Under the pieces are notes generated by a model. That model did not search any database, was not told the DNA's origin, and saw only the letters and a list, made by a program, of their open reading frames with translations. Positions 26,200 through 34,189 of a stretch of DNA of 64,000 nucleotides are shown here, in pieces. The position numbers and the translations under genes are program-made. Location of the stretch: contig NZ_LNWY01000005.1 in NCBI RefSeq assembly GCF_001681715.1, forward strand, positions 62,001 to 126,000, given 5' to 3'. The stretch's first letter is position 1, and every line of letters begins with the position of its first letter. The stretch comes from Tritonibacter mobilis (GTDB lineage Bacteria > Pseudomonadota > Alphaproteobacteria > Rhodobacterales > Rhodobacteraceae).

Positions 26200-27105
26200 T
26201 TAGTCGCCCAAGGGCTGCGGCCCCGTGCGACCGTGATAGGCGGTGAGAGAGGCCCGGATGCGGCGCAGGTTCTCGGTTGTGGCCTCGCTGCGCGCCTGCG
26301 CCACAGACATCGCCAACGCATCCACGATCACCAAATGGGCATAGCGCGATGCGGTGGGTTTCAGAATGTCCGGATCTTCGGGCAGATCGGCCTCGATTGC
26401 AATGGTCGCTTCCTGCGCCAATCGGCTGCCGGGGCGCGTGATGGCTACGACCGTTGCGCCGTAACCCCCGGCGATCCCCGCCGCGCTGACGACTTCATCC
26501 GCCGCGCCGCTGGTGGAGACCAAAAGCAGCACATCATTCGTCCCCAAGGTCGCCGCGCGCATCTGCAACAGATAGCTGTCGGAAACCGCAACTGCCGGAA
26601 TTCCAAGCCGAAACATCCGGTTGGCCGCCTCCTGCGCCACCATTGTTGATCCACCGCCGACCCCGGCGACCACGATCTGCCCGGCCTCCGTCAGCGCCTG
26701 CACCGCCGCATCCATTCGTTCGGGCACGATCTGCTGACGCATCACATTCACGGTCGCGTAGAGCGCGCCCAATACCTGATCGACCGCGCCTGCGCCCCCC
26801 TCGGATACGTCCCGGTGACTGGGCGCGAGGTATTGCAGGCTGACCGCGAGGTTCTGTGCCAGGCGCAATTTGAACTCTCGAAACCCGTCACATCCCATGC
26901 TCCGGCAAAAGCGCACAACCGTGGGCGTGCTGACCCCAACCGCCCCCGCAAGTTCGGCTATGGTCATGCCGGAAATCTCCTCAAGATGTGCCGACACGAA
27001 GTCTGCAACCTTCTGCTCACGCGCGGCAAAGGTGCCGTTCAACTGGCGCAGATTGGAGATCAGATCCACTGCGCCCTGTGCGGGGCCGTTGTCAGGTGTC
27101 GGCAT
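26200..27105 (-). CDS. RpiR/MurR family transcriptional regulator
   Basis: A 301-residue regulator with an N-terminal HTH_6 domain (FAAREQKVADFVSAHLEEIS; GVSTPTVVRFCRSMGCDGF at about residues 55-75) and a C-terminal SIS sugar-phosphate domain at about 130-260 (IVVAGVGGGSTMVAQEAANR; LLVSTSGAADEVVSAA). RpiR proteins sense phosphorylated sugars or sugar acids. It is divergent from the TRAP operon, so it probably controls it, with two matching dyads between the genes. Its stop lies 4 bases from the convergent ChiS-like gene. Confidence 0.9.
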   Translation of the reverse strand: MPTPDNGPAQGAVDLISNLRQLNGTFAAREQKVADFVSAHLEEISGMTIAELAGAVGVSTPTVVRFCRSMGCDGFREFKLRLAQNLAVSLQYLAPSHRDVSEGGAGAVDQVLGALYATVNVMRQQIVPERMDAAVQALTEAGQIVVAGVGGGSTMVAQEAANRMFRLGIPAVAVSDSYLLQMRAATLGTNDVLLLVSTSGAADEVVSAAGIAGGYGATVVAITRPGSRLAQEATIAIEADLPEDPDILKPTASRYAHLVIVDALAMSVAQARSEATTENLRRIRASLTAYHGRTGPQPLGD

Positions 27106-27136
27106 CTGTCTCTCCGGTCATTTAATCAGGCGATTC

Positions 27137-27151
27137 TGTACCTAAGATACA
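27137..27151. promoter_or_regulatory. operator-like dyad 1 (rpiR side)
   Basis: TGTACCTAAGATACA: TGTA and TACA arms around a 7-base core, 32 bp upstream of the rpiR ATG. The same 15-bp pattern recurs at 27251-27265 near dctQ. A repeated dyad at both ends of a regulator/operon gap is a strong candidate for the RpiR-family operator. Confidence 0.5.
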
Positions 27152-27204
27152 TTTTCAGGTCAAATCGCCATCGAATTCTTCCTTTATACATCCACATTTG
27201 TAGC

Positions 27205-27224
27205 CAAGTAACAAAAATTACTTG
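27205..27224. promoter_or_regulatory. inverted repeat between rpiR and dctQ
   Basis: CAAGTAA at 27205-27211 and TTACTTG at 27218-27224 are a perfect 7-bp inverted repeat around a 6-base spacer. The right arm runs into TTGACG at 27222-27227, a possible -35 box for the TRAP operon; no strong -10 is visible at ideal spacing. It may be a second regulator site. Confidence 0.4.
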
Positions 27225-27250
27225 ACGGAACCCACAATACCTCCTGAATA

Positions 27251-27265
27251 TGTACCTCAATTACA
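27251..27265. promoter_or_regulatory. operator-like dyad 2 (dctQ side)
   Basis: TGTACCTCAATTACA matches dyad 1 at 12 of 15 positions, including both TGTA/TACA arms and the CCT core. It ends 15 bp before the dctQ ATG, partly next to the GGGGAG ribosome-binding site, where a bound repressor would block transcription. Confidence 0.5.
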
Positions 27266-27280
27266 AAACGGGGAGTCGTC

Positions 27281-27802
27281 ATGATCGGGGATTTTGCAGG
27301 TCGGCTGAGCCACCAGATCAATCGCGGGACCGAGGTCATCCTTGCCGCGCTGATGGTGGCTCTGGTGCTCGACGTCTGGATCGGCGTTGTGGATCGCTAC
27401 TTCTTTCACTGGCAATTGCCATGGCCCGAAGTGCTGGCGCGCTACCTGATGATCTGGGCTGCGATGCTGGCGGTCTCTTCGGGGATTGCGCGGCGCGAAC
27501 ATATCGGGCTGACGGCGGTCTTGCTGAACCTGCCCGCACCGCTGCGCCGCGCCATGCTGATCGCCATCGACCTGATGACATTCGCCCTGTTTTTCTACGT
27601 GCTGTGGTTCGGCATCGGTTTTGCCGAAAGCGGTGCCAAGCGGCAGGCAATGATCCTTGGCGCAACGTTGCAGCCCTTCTACGCCGCAATCCCCGCCGCC
27701 GCCGCGCTGGCCTGCGTTCAGGTGGTGCTGGTGATGGTCCGCGATGCCGGACGACAGCTTGATCTGCCCGAAACCGATAGCGAAGAAGGAGCAGGCGCAT
27801 GA
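27281..27802 (+). CDS. dctQ: TRAP transporter small permease (DctQ)
   Basis: A 173-residue inner-membrane protein with four predicted helices and DctQ-type features (VWIGVVDRYFFHWQLPWPEVLARYLMIWAAM, with the conserved Arg-Tyr and Glu positions). GGGGAG precedes the ATG. It overlaps dctM by 4 bp. It is the small membrane subunit of an ion-driven TRAP importer, likely for an organic acid or sugar acid. Confidence 0.92.
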   Translation: MIGDFAGRLSHQINRGTEVILAALMVALVLDVWIGVVDRYFFHWQLPWPEVLARYLMIWAAMLAVSSGIARREHIGLTAVLLNLPAPLRRAMLIAIDLMTFALFFYVLWFGIGFAESGAKRQAMILGATLQPFYAAIPAAAALACVQVVLVMVRDAGRQLDLPETDSEEGAGA

Positions 27803-29085
27803 TTGTCGGCATCTGTTTTGTGGTCCTGCTTGCCGTCGGCATGCCCATCGGCTTTGCCATCGGGCTTGCGGGCGTCATCGGTATCTTCAGCATGGGCGGC
27901 GGCACCACGTTCCTCGCCATCGGACCGAGCAAGATCTTCAACGGGCTCAATATCTTTCCGTTTCTTGCGATGCCCTTCTTCATTCTTGCAGGCGAGATTA
28001 TGAACAGCACCGGCATCACCGGGCGGCTGGTCAAACTGGCGGAGGTTCTGGTGGGGCGTTTTCGCGGTGGCCTCGCCCATACCAATATGCTGGCCTCGGT
28101 GTTCTTTGCCGGGCTCACCGGGTCTGCCACCGCTGACGCCGCAGCCTTTGGCCGCACGCTCGTGCCCGCCATGGTCAAACAGGGGTACAAACGCGATTAC
28201 GCCTGCGCAGTCACGGCTGCGGGATCAATCATCGGACCGACCATTCCACCATCGGGGCTGATGGTGGTCTATGGCTCCTTGATGGGAGTCTCCATCGGAG
28301 GGCTGTTTGCAGCAGGGCTGCTGCCGGGACTGGTGATCTGTGCCGTCTGCATGGGCGTGATCGCCATTGGCGGCAAACGTGAGAACCTGCCCAAGGCCGA
28401 CCGCGGTGCCACATTGGGCGAAATCTGGCAGACATTTCTGTCATCGATCACTGCGCTCTTGATGCCTGTCATCATCCTTGGTGGCATCCTTGGCGGGATC
28501 GTCACACCGACCGAGGCGGCCTCTATCGCTGTGGCCTATGCGCTGTTCATCGGCTTCTTCGTCTACCGCACACTGACCTTCCCCGACCTCTACGCAATGC
28601 TGGTGCGCACCGCGCGCATCACCGGTGTGATCTTTGTCATCATCGCCTTTGCCGGGATCTTGGGTTGGTGGATGAGCTTCGAGCGCATCCCGCAGGCCAT
28701 CGCGGGCAGCGTGTTGGGACTGTCGGAGAACCCTTATGCGGTGATCGCCATCATCATCTGCATCCTGCTGGTGGTCGGCATGGTGATGGATATCACCGCG
28801 ATCCTGATCATCCTCGGCCCGGTGCTCGTGCCGCTCACCGAACAGATCGGACTGGAGCCGATCCACGCAGGCATCATCTTTGTGCTGGCGCTCAATATCT
28901 CTTTGATGACGCCGCCGGTGGGGGCCTGCCTCTTTGTGCTGTCCTCGGTCACGGGCGAGAAGCTGGAGCGGATATCAGTGAAGCTCGCCCCCTTCCTGAT
29001 CGCCGAAGTGATCATCCTCTTCCTATTCGCATTCTGGGAGGACGCGGCCCTGATGCTGCCGCGCGCGCTCGGATTTGCCCCCTGA
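27799..29085 (+). CDS. dctM: TRAP transporter large permease (DctM)
   Basis: A 428-residue protein with about 12 membrane segments. Motifs typical of DctM include MPFFILAGEIMNSTGITGRL, ASVFFAGLTGSATADAAAFG and IGPTIPPSGLMVVYG. It carries the translocation path of the TRAP system. It is followed after 50 bases by dctP. Confidence 0.95.
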   Translation: MIVGICFVVLLAVGMPIGFAIGLAGVIGIFSMGGGTTFLAIGPSKIFNGLNIFPFLAMPFFILAGEIMNSTGITGRLVKLAEVLVGRFRGGLAHTNMLASVFFAGLTGSATADAAAFGRTLVPAMVKQGYKRDYACAVTAAGSIIGPTIPPSGLMVVYGSLMGVSIGGLFAAGLLPGLVICAVCMGVIAIGGKRENLPKADRGATLGEIWQTFLSSITALLMPVIILGGILGGIVTPTEAASIAVAYALFIGFFVYRTLTFPDLYAMLVRTARITGVIFVIIAFAGILGWWMSFERIPQAIAGSVLGLSENPYAVIAIIICILLVVGMVMDITAILIILGPVLVPLTEQIGLEPIHAGIIFVLALNISLMTPPVGACLFVLSSVTGEKLERISVKLAPFLIAEVIILFLFAFWEDAALMLPRALGFAP

Positions 29086-29135
29086 TCGGGGCCACCAAAC
29101 CAACCATCAAAAAAACCAACAGTGAGGAAATCAAA

Positions 29136-30179
29136 ATGAAAACAGTCCTGAAAACTGCTGTCGTTGGCGCGATTGCGGCCCTGACCGCCAGCTCCGCCAT
29201 GGCCGGTGGCACCATCCGCTTTGGCCATGACAACAAGACAGACCCATTTGAAAACCCCGCACACGCCTGCACGGCAGTGTTCCAGAACATCGTCACCGCC
29301 GACACCAATGGCAGCGTCACGGTCGAGGTCTTTGGCTCCAACCAGCTTGGCACCGCTGCCGAACATGTCCAGCAGGTGCGTGACGGTGTCATTCAGGCGA
29401 CACTCACCTCCACCGGCGCGCTGGCCAGCTATTACCCGCGCATCGACGTGCTGAACCTGCCGTTTGCATTCGCCAACAACGCATCGACCTACTCGGTCTT
29501 TGACGGTGAATTTGGCGAGGCACTGGCAGCAGATATCGAGGCGGAACTGGGTGACGTTGTAGTGCTGGGCTTCCCGGATACGGGCGGGTTCTTTGCTGTC
29601 ACCAACTCGCAGCGCCAGATCGCCAACCTTGAGGATTTCGACGGCATCCGCATCCGCACCATGACCCTGCCAAGCCACCAGAAAATCGTGCAGGCGCTGG
29701 GGGCGGAGGCCTATCCGCTCAGCTGGGGCGAGGTCTATTCCGGTCTGCAAACCGGCGTGATCGACGGTCAGATGAACCCGGTGCCGATCATCTCTTTTGC
29801 GAATTTCGCAGAGGTGCAAAAGCACATGACGCTCACCAACCACCTGTTCTCACCCTACACCTTTATGATCAACAAGGCGTTTTACGATGGTCTGACCGAG
29901 GCGGAGCAGAACACCCTGCACACCGCCGCCGAAAGCTGCGTCACTGCCAGCCGGGGCCTTTCGCGCATCATCGAGGCCTCGGATCGTGGTCTGGCGGGTC
30001 TGATGGACAAGATCGAAGTGACCGCCCTCTCCTCCGAGCAGCGCGCCGCGATGGCCGGTGCCACCCAGCCCGCGTTTGAGGCCCATGTGGCCGAGAACCT
30101 CGACGCCAAGGCGGGCGAGTTGCTGACGCTCTTCAAATCCGAAGTCGGGAAGGCCAACGACGCCTCTTACCTCGACTAA
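29136..30179 (+). CDS. dctP: TRAP transporter substrate-binding protein (DctP)
   Basis: A 347-residue periplasmic protein with signal peptide MKTVLKTAVVGAIAALTASS ending near AMA-GG. Family features include GTAAEHVQQVRDGVIQAT, the conserved Arg in DGIRIRTMTLPSHQ and GLQTGVIDGQMNPVPII. GTGAGGA precedes the ATG; the frame is open upstream but there it is a shadow of dctM. The ligand-binding Arg supports a carboxylate substrate. It is followed by a strong hairpin. Confidence 0.95.
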   Translation: MKTVLKTAVVGAIAALTASSAMAGGTIRFGHDNKTDPFENPAHACTAVFQNIVTADTNGSVTVEVFGSNQLGTAAEHVQQVRDGVIQATLTSTGALASYYPRIDVLNLPFAFANNASTYSVFDGEFGEALAADIEAELGDVVVLGFPDTGGFFAVTNSQRQIANLEDFDGIRIRTMTLPSHQKIVQALGAEAYPLSWGEVYSGLQTGVIDGQMNPVPIISFANFAEVQKHMTLTNHLFSPYTFMINKAFYDGLTEAEQNTLHTAAESCVTASRGLSRIIEASDRGLAGLMDKIEVTALSSEQRAAMAGATQPAFEAHVAENLDAKAGELLTLFKSEVGKANDASYLD

Positions 30180-30189
30180 CGGTCCCCGT

Positions 30190-30217
30190 CCGGGGCGTGA
30201 GCGCGCTCTCGCCCCGG
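30190..30217 (+). other. intercistronic hairpin after dctP
   Basis: An almost perfect 28-base dyad: CCGGGGCG (30190-30197) pairs with CGCCCCGG (30210-30217) and inside GAGCG pairs with CGCTC, with one T-T mismatch. It starts 10 bases after the dctP stop and has no U-run. It is probably a 3-prime mRNA stabiliser that sets the ratio of dctP to downstream enzymes. Confidence 0.65.
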
Positions 30218-30242
30218 AACCTCAATTTCAAGGATTTGCCTC

Positions 30243-31709
30243 ATGCGCGTCTTCTGCGCTTCTCTTGCCACCGAAACCAATACCTTCTCGCCGCTGCGCA
30301 CGGATTTTTCCGACTTTGCGCAGAGCTTTTACGCCCCTCCGGGCGAGCACCCGGACACTCCGACGCTGTGTTCCGCCGTGTTCCCGGCCTTGCGGCGGCG
30401 CGCAAAAGAAGAAGGGTTCACCCTGATCGAAGGCACCGCCACATGGGCGGAACCCGGCGGGCTGGTGAGTGCGGCAACCTGGGAGCATCTGCGCGATGAG
30501 GTGCTGAGCCAGTTGAAGGCCGCCCTGCCAGTGGATGCGGTGGTGCTAGGCCTGCATGGCGCGATGATTGCGGATGGCTGCGTCGACTGCGAAGGCGAAT
30601 TGATCGCCTCCGCCCGCGCGCTGGCGGGGCCGGACGCCAAGATCGGCGTGAGCTTTGACCCCCACAGCCACCTGAGCGCCAAACGGGTCGACAACGCCGA
30701 CATCATCACCGTGTTTAAGGAATTCCCACATACCGATTTTGTCGAGGCGGGCGAGGCTTGCGTGGATCTGACCCTGCGCGCCGTGCGCGGTGAGATTGCG
30801 CCCGAAATATCAGTCTTTGACGTGCGCATGATGGATGTGCTGCCAACCAGCATTCAGCCGATGCGCGGGTTCGTGGATAAAATAATGGGGCTGGAAGCGC
30901 GCGGCGAGATCCTCTCCGGCTCTGTTATTCACGGGTTCATGGCCGGCGACAGCCCCGACCTTGGCGCAAAGATCGTCGTGATCACTGACGGCGATGCCAC
31001 CAAAGGCGAGCGCCTGTCCCGTGACCTCGGGATGGAGCTATTTGGCTTTCGTGGTCGCACCAAACCCGATTTTCTCCCGGCAGCCGAGGCCCTGCGGCGT
31101 GCAGATACCAGCACCAAGACCCCCGTTGTGGTCGCTGACGTCTGGGACAATCCGGGCGGCGGTGTGGCGGGCGATTCAACAATTTTGCTGCGTGAGGTGC
31201 TGACCCAACAGCTGGATGGTGTGGCCTTTGGCACCATTTGGGACCCGATGGCGGTGCGTCTGTGTTTCGCAGCTGGCGAGGGTGCCGCGCTGGATCTGCG
31301 CTTTGGCGGCAAGACCTCTGCCCATGCGGGCGCACCGGTGGACGCGCGGGTCACGGTGATGCGGCTGCAACGTGATGCGGTGCAGAGTTTTGGCACCTCG
31401 GTGGTGCCGCTTGGCGATTGCGCGGTGATCCGGATCGGGGATCTGGACATTGTGTTGAACACCAACCGCAGCCAGACGTTCTCACCCGATCTCTTCACCA
31501 ACCTCGGCATTGATCTTGCCCATAAACGCATCGTGGTGGTGAAATCCACCAACCACTTTCACGGGGCCTTTGCGCCAGTGGCCGGAGAGATCCTCTACGC
31601 TGCCGTTGATGGCCCCTATCCAAACGACCCGGCGCGCACCGACTACACCCGCCTGACCCGTGCGATCTGGCCGCGTGTTGAAACGCCGCATGCTGAGGAG
31701 ACTGCCTGA
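30243..31709 (+). CDS. M81 family (MlrC-like) metallopeptidase
   Basis: A 488-residue protein of the M81/DUF1485 family, named for microcystinase MlrC. Features: MRVFCASLATETNTFSPLRT, LGLHGAMIADG, GVSFDPHSHLS, FPHTDFVEAGE (metal-site histidines and aspartates) and VVADVWDNPGGGVAGDS. No signal peptide, so cytoplasmic. It lies between the TRAP transporter and catabolic enzymes and overlaps the next gene by 1 bp, so it probably hydrolyses or otherwise processes the imported compound. True substrates of most M81 proteins are unknown. Confidence 0.9.
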   Translation: MRVFCASLATETNTFSPLRTDFSDFAQSFYAPPGEHPDTPTLCSAVFPALRRRAKEEGFTLIEGTATWAEPGGLVSAATWEHLRDEVLSQLKAALPVDAVVLGLHGAMIADGCVDCEGELIASARALAGPDAKIGVSFDPHSHLSAKRVDNADIITVFKEFPHTDFVEAGEACVDLTLRAVRGEIAPEISVFDVRMMDVLPTSIQPMRGFVDKIMGLEARGEILSGSVIHGFMAGDSPDLGAKIVVITDGDATKGERLSRDLGMELFGFRGRTKPDFLPAAEALRRADTSTKTPVVVADVWDNPGGGVAGDSTILLREVLTQQLDGVAFGTIWDPMAVRLCFAAGEGAALDLRFGGKTSAHAGAPVDARVTVMRLQRDAVQSFGTSVVPLGDCAVIRIGDLDIVLNTNRSQTFSPDLFTNLGIDLAHKRIVVVKSTNHFHGAFAPVAGEILYAAVDGPYPNDPARTDYTRLTRAIWPRVETPHAEETA

Positions 31710-32764
31710 TGACCTTGCCCATCGACACCCCCGCCGTTCTCGTCGATCTGAACATCGCAGAAGCCAATGTCCGCGCTTTTCAGGACTATTGCGACAGCCA
31801 CGGACTGCAGCTTCGCCCGCATATCAAAACCCACAAACTGCCGCGTCTGGCAGAATATCAGATTGAACAAGGTGCCATCGGCATCACCTGCCAGAAAATC
31901 ACCGAAGCCGAGGCCATGATCGCGGGTGGCGATATGCGTGATATTCTGATCACCTATAATATCCTTGGTCAGGACAAGGTCGCACGGCTGCGCGCCCTGT
32001 CCGAACAGGTGCGCCTGTCCGTCGTGGCGGATAATGCCGCTGTTGTCGAAGGGCTGAGTGCAGGGTTTGCGGATGCAAAAAACCCGCTCCCGGTGCTGGT
32101 CGAGTGCAATACCGGCGCGGATCGCTGCGGTGTGGAAACTCCGGCAGAGGCGCTGGAGCTGGCTTCAGCGATCAATGCTGCCCCCGGTCTGCGCTTTGCG
32201 GGGCTGATGACCTACCCGCCGACGGGGGGTGCGACGCAGGTCACTACATGGCTCGCCGAAGCCAAGGATCTGATTGAGGCCACGGACCTGACAGTAGAAG
32301 TGATTTCCTCTGGCGGATCACCCGATATGTGGCGCGCCCACCATATGCCGCTCGCCACCGAATACCGGATCGGGACCTATATCTACAACGACCGCTCCTT
32401 GGTGACACGTGGCACTTGCGACTGGGACGATTGCGCCCTGACGGTTCTGGCGACGGTGGTTTCCACCCCGTCAAAGACCCGTGCAATCATAGACGCAGGG
32501 TCCAAAGTTCTAACCTCGGATTTGCTTGGTCTCGAAGGCTTTGGTCACGTTCTGGGGCACCCCGATCTGAAAATTGATCAACTGAGCGAAGAGCATGGCC
32601 GGATCACCTCGGATCAGCCAACCGGACTTCGGGTTGGCGACCAACTCCGCATCGTGCCCAATCATGCCTGCGTGGTGTCGAATATGCTCGACCACGTCAC
32701 GCTGATACGCGGCGATGCGATCATCGGCACCGAACCCGTCGCAGCGCGGGGGCAAGTCTGGTGA
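31709..32764 (+). CDS. DSD1-family PLP enzyme (D-threonine aldolase / D-serine or D-glucosaminate dehydratase type)
   Basis: A 351-residue fold-III PLP enzyme. The PLP lysine is in LRPHIKTHK (most likely Lys40). The C-terminal metal site is His319 and Cys321 in VPNHACVVSN. The family includes D-threonine aldolase, D-serine dehydratase and 3-hydroxy-D-aspartate enzymes; a Mn-dependent PLP D-glucosaminate dehydratase with aldolase side activity, known in Pseudomonas, has properties that would fit this class. The kinase and RidA that follow make deamination of an amino-sugar acid to a 2-keto-3-deoxy acid plausible. This is inference. Confidence 0.88.
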   Translation: MTLPIDTPAVLVDLNIAEANVRAFQDYCDSHGLQLRPHIKTHKLPRLAEYQIEQGAIGITCQKITEAEAMIAGGDMRDILITYNILGQDKVARLRALSEQVRLSVVADNAAVVEGLSAGFADAKNPLPVLVECNTGADRCGVETPAEALELASAINAAPGLRFAGLMTYPPTGGATQVTTWLAEAKDLIEATDLTVEVISSGGSPDMWRAHHMPLATEYRIGTYIYNDRSLVTRGTCDWDDCALTVLATVVSTPSKTRAIIDAGSKVLTSDLLGLEGFGHVLGHPDLKIDQLSEEHGRITSDQPTGLRVGDQLRIVPNHACVVSNMLDHVTLIRGDAIIGTEPVAARGQVW

Positions 32765-33687
32765 GCAGTCCTCAGATCCTATGCCTTGGCGAGCCATTGG
32801 TGGAGTTCAACCAGACGCCTGACGGTTCCTTTGCGATGGGTTTTGGCGGTGATGTGTCAAACGTCGCCATCGCCGCTGCCCGACAGGGCGCACGCGCAGG
32901 AATGATCACCCGCGTCGGCGATGATCCCTTTGGGGCAGCACTTGGCGATCTGTGGTCTGACGAGGGCGTCTCGACCACGCATGTCACCCGCGCCACCGGA
33001 GAAGAAACCGGCGTCTATTTCGTGACCCATGATGCGGATGGTCATCACTTTACCTATCGGCGCAAAGGATCAGCCGCCTCACGCCTCGCCCCGGCGGATC
33101 TGCCGCGCGCAGCCTTGCAGAACTGCCCGGTGTTTTATGCCTCTGGCATTAGCCTTGCTGTGTCTCCCAGCATGCAAGGCACCGTGACTGAGGCCGCAGC
33201 ACTCACGCGCGCCGCAGGCGGCATGTTTGCCTTTGATCCGAACCTGCGCCTTGCGCTCTGGTCACTGGACGTGGCCCGCGAGACAACACATCGCTGCATG
33301 GCGACCTGTGATATTGCCCTGCCGGGGCTGGACGACGCACGGCGATTGACGGGCCTGAACACGGCTGAGGACATTGCCAGGTTCTATCACGACCTCGGCC
33401 CGCGCATCGTGGCCCTGACGCTGGGGGCTGAGGGTGTGCTGATCTCTGTCGACGGCGCGCAACGCAGGCTGTCCGGGCACCCCGTCGCGGCCAAAGACGC
33501 CACCGGCGCAGGCGACTGTTTCAACGGCGCCTTCCTCGCGAGCCTTCTGGCAACTGACGATCCATTCGCCGCAGCCGAGCATGCCAATATGGCCGCCGCG
33601 CTCTCGACCACCGGATTTGGTGCTGTGAGACCGATCCCGACCCTTTCCCAAACCCGCAACGCCCTTGAACACGCGGTGCGGGGCTAA
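32761..33687 (+). CDS. kdgK: PfkB family sugar kinase, probable 2-keto-3-deoxygluconate kinase
   Basis: A 308-residue ribokinase-type enzyme. The N-terminal ILCLGEPLVEFNQ, FGGDVSNVAIAAARQGA and the C-terminal DATGAGDCFNGAF with catalytic Asp252 mark the family. YRRKGSAASRL at about residues 100-110 is typical of KDG kinases. The GTG start overlaps the previous stop (GTGA). It would phosphorylate a keto-deoxy acid to feed the Entner-Doudoroff route. A fructokinase-like activity is the alternative. Confidence 0.85.
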   Translation: MSSPQILCLGEPLVEFNQTPDGSFAMGFGGDVSNVAIAAARQGARAGMITRVGDDPFGAALGDLWSDEGVSTTHVTRATGEETGVYFVTHDADGHHFTYRRKGSAASRLAPADLPRAALQNCPVFYASGISLAVSPSMQGTVTEAAALTRAAGGMFAFDPNLRLALWSLDVARETTHRCMATCDIALPGLDDARRLTGLNTAEDIARFYHDLGPRIVALTLGAEGVLISVDGAQRRLSGHPVAAKDATGAGDCFNGAFLASLLATDDPFAAAEHANMAAALSTTGFGAVRPIPTLSQTRNALEHAVRG

Positions 33688-33713
33688 ACTCCCAAACTAT
33701 CAGGAGACTCCTC

Positions 33714-34103
33714 ATGACAATTGAACGTATCGGCGCAGAGCGCACTGGCGCAGGTGGGCAGAATCTGCCGTTTTCCCCGGCCACCCGCGCAGGCGATTTT
33801 GTCTTTATTTCCGGTCAGGTCGCGATGAATGAACGGGGCGAGATTGAGCCCGGCGGCATCGAGGCACAGACCAAGCGCACCATGGAGAACGTGATCGCGG
33901 TGCTGGCGCAGGCGGGTTGCACGCTGGATGATGTGGCCAAGGTCAATGTCTGGCTTGATGATCCGCGGGATTTCTGGACCTTCAACCGGGTCTACGCGAG
34001 CTATTTCCCCAATGGCGCTCCGGCACGCTCGACGGTGCGCTCGCAGTTGATGGTCGACGCCAAGATCGAAATCGATGTGACGGCGTATAAACCTCTGGGC
34101 TAA
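33714..34103 (+). CDS. ridA: RidA (YjgF) family protein
   Basis: A 129-residue Rid protein. PFSPATRAGDFVFISGQVAM, the middle helix region (TKRTMENVIAVLAQAGCTLD) and APARSTVRSQLMVDAKIEID carry the family fold, with the conserved Arg in PARSTV. RidA hydrolyses reactive enamine/imine intermediates released by PLP dehydratases. It comes after a PLP enzyme in the same operon, fitting removal of a 2-aminoacrylate-like or sugar-enamine intermediate. AGGAG precedes the ATG. Confidence 0.92.
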   Translation: MTIERIGAERTGAGGQNLPFSPATRAGDFVFISGQVAMNERGEIEPGGIEAQTKRTMENVIAVLAQAGCTLDDVAKVNVWLDDPRDFWTFNRVYASYFPNGAPARSTVRSQLMVDAKIEIDVTAYKPLG

Positions 34104-34137
34104 GGCGTCGTTAAAAAAGCCACCCCATAAAACACAA

Positions 34138-34166
34138 ACGGGCCGCCCGATGGGGCGGCCCGTTTT
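34138..34166. terminator. intrinsic terminator between ridA and ctpA
   Basis: An 11-bp perfect stem (ACGGGCCGCCC at 34138-34148 with GGGCGGCCCGT at 34153-34163), a 4-base loop and TTTT at 34163-34166. Upstream bases supply an AAA run for the other strand, so it can end both convergent operons. Confidence 0.88.
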
Positions 34167-34189
34167 CTATCCATATGCGCGGTCAGGCG

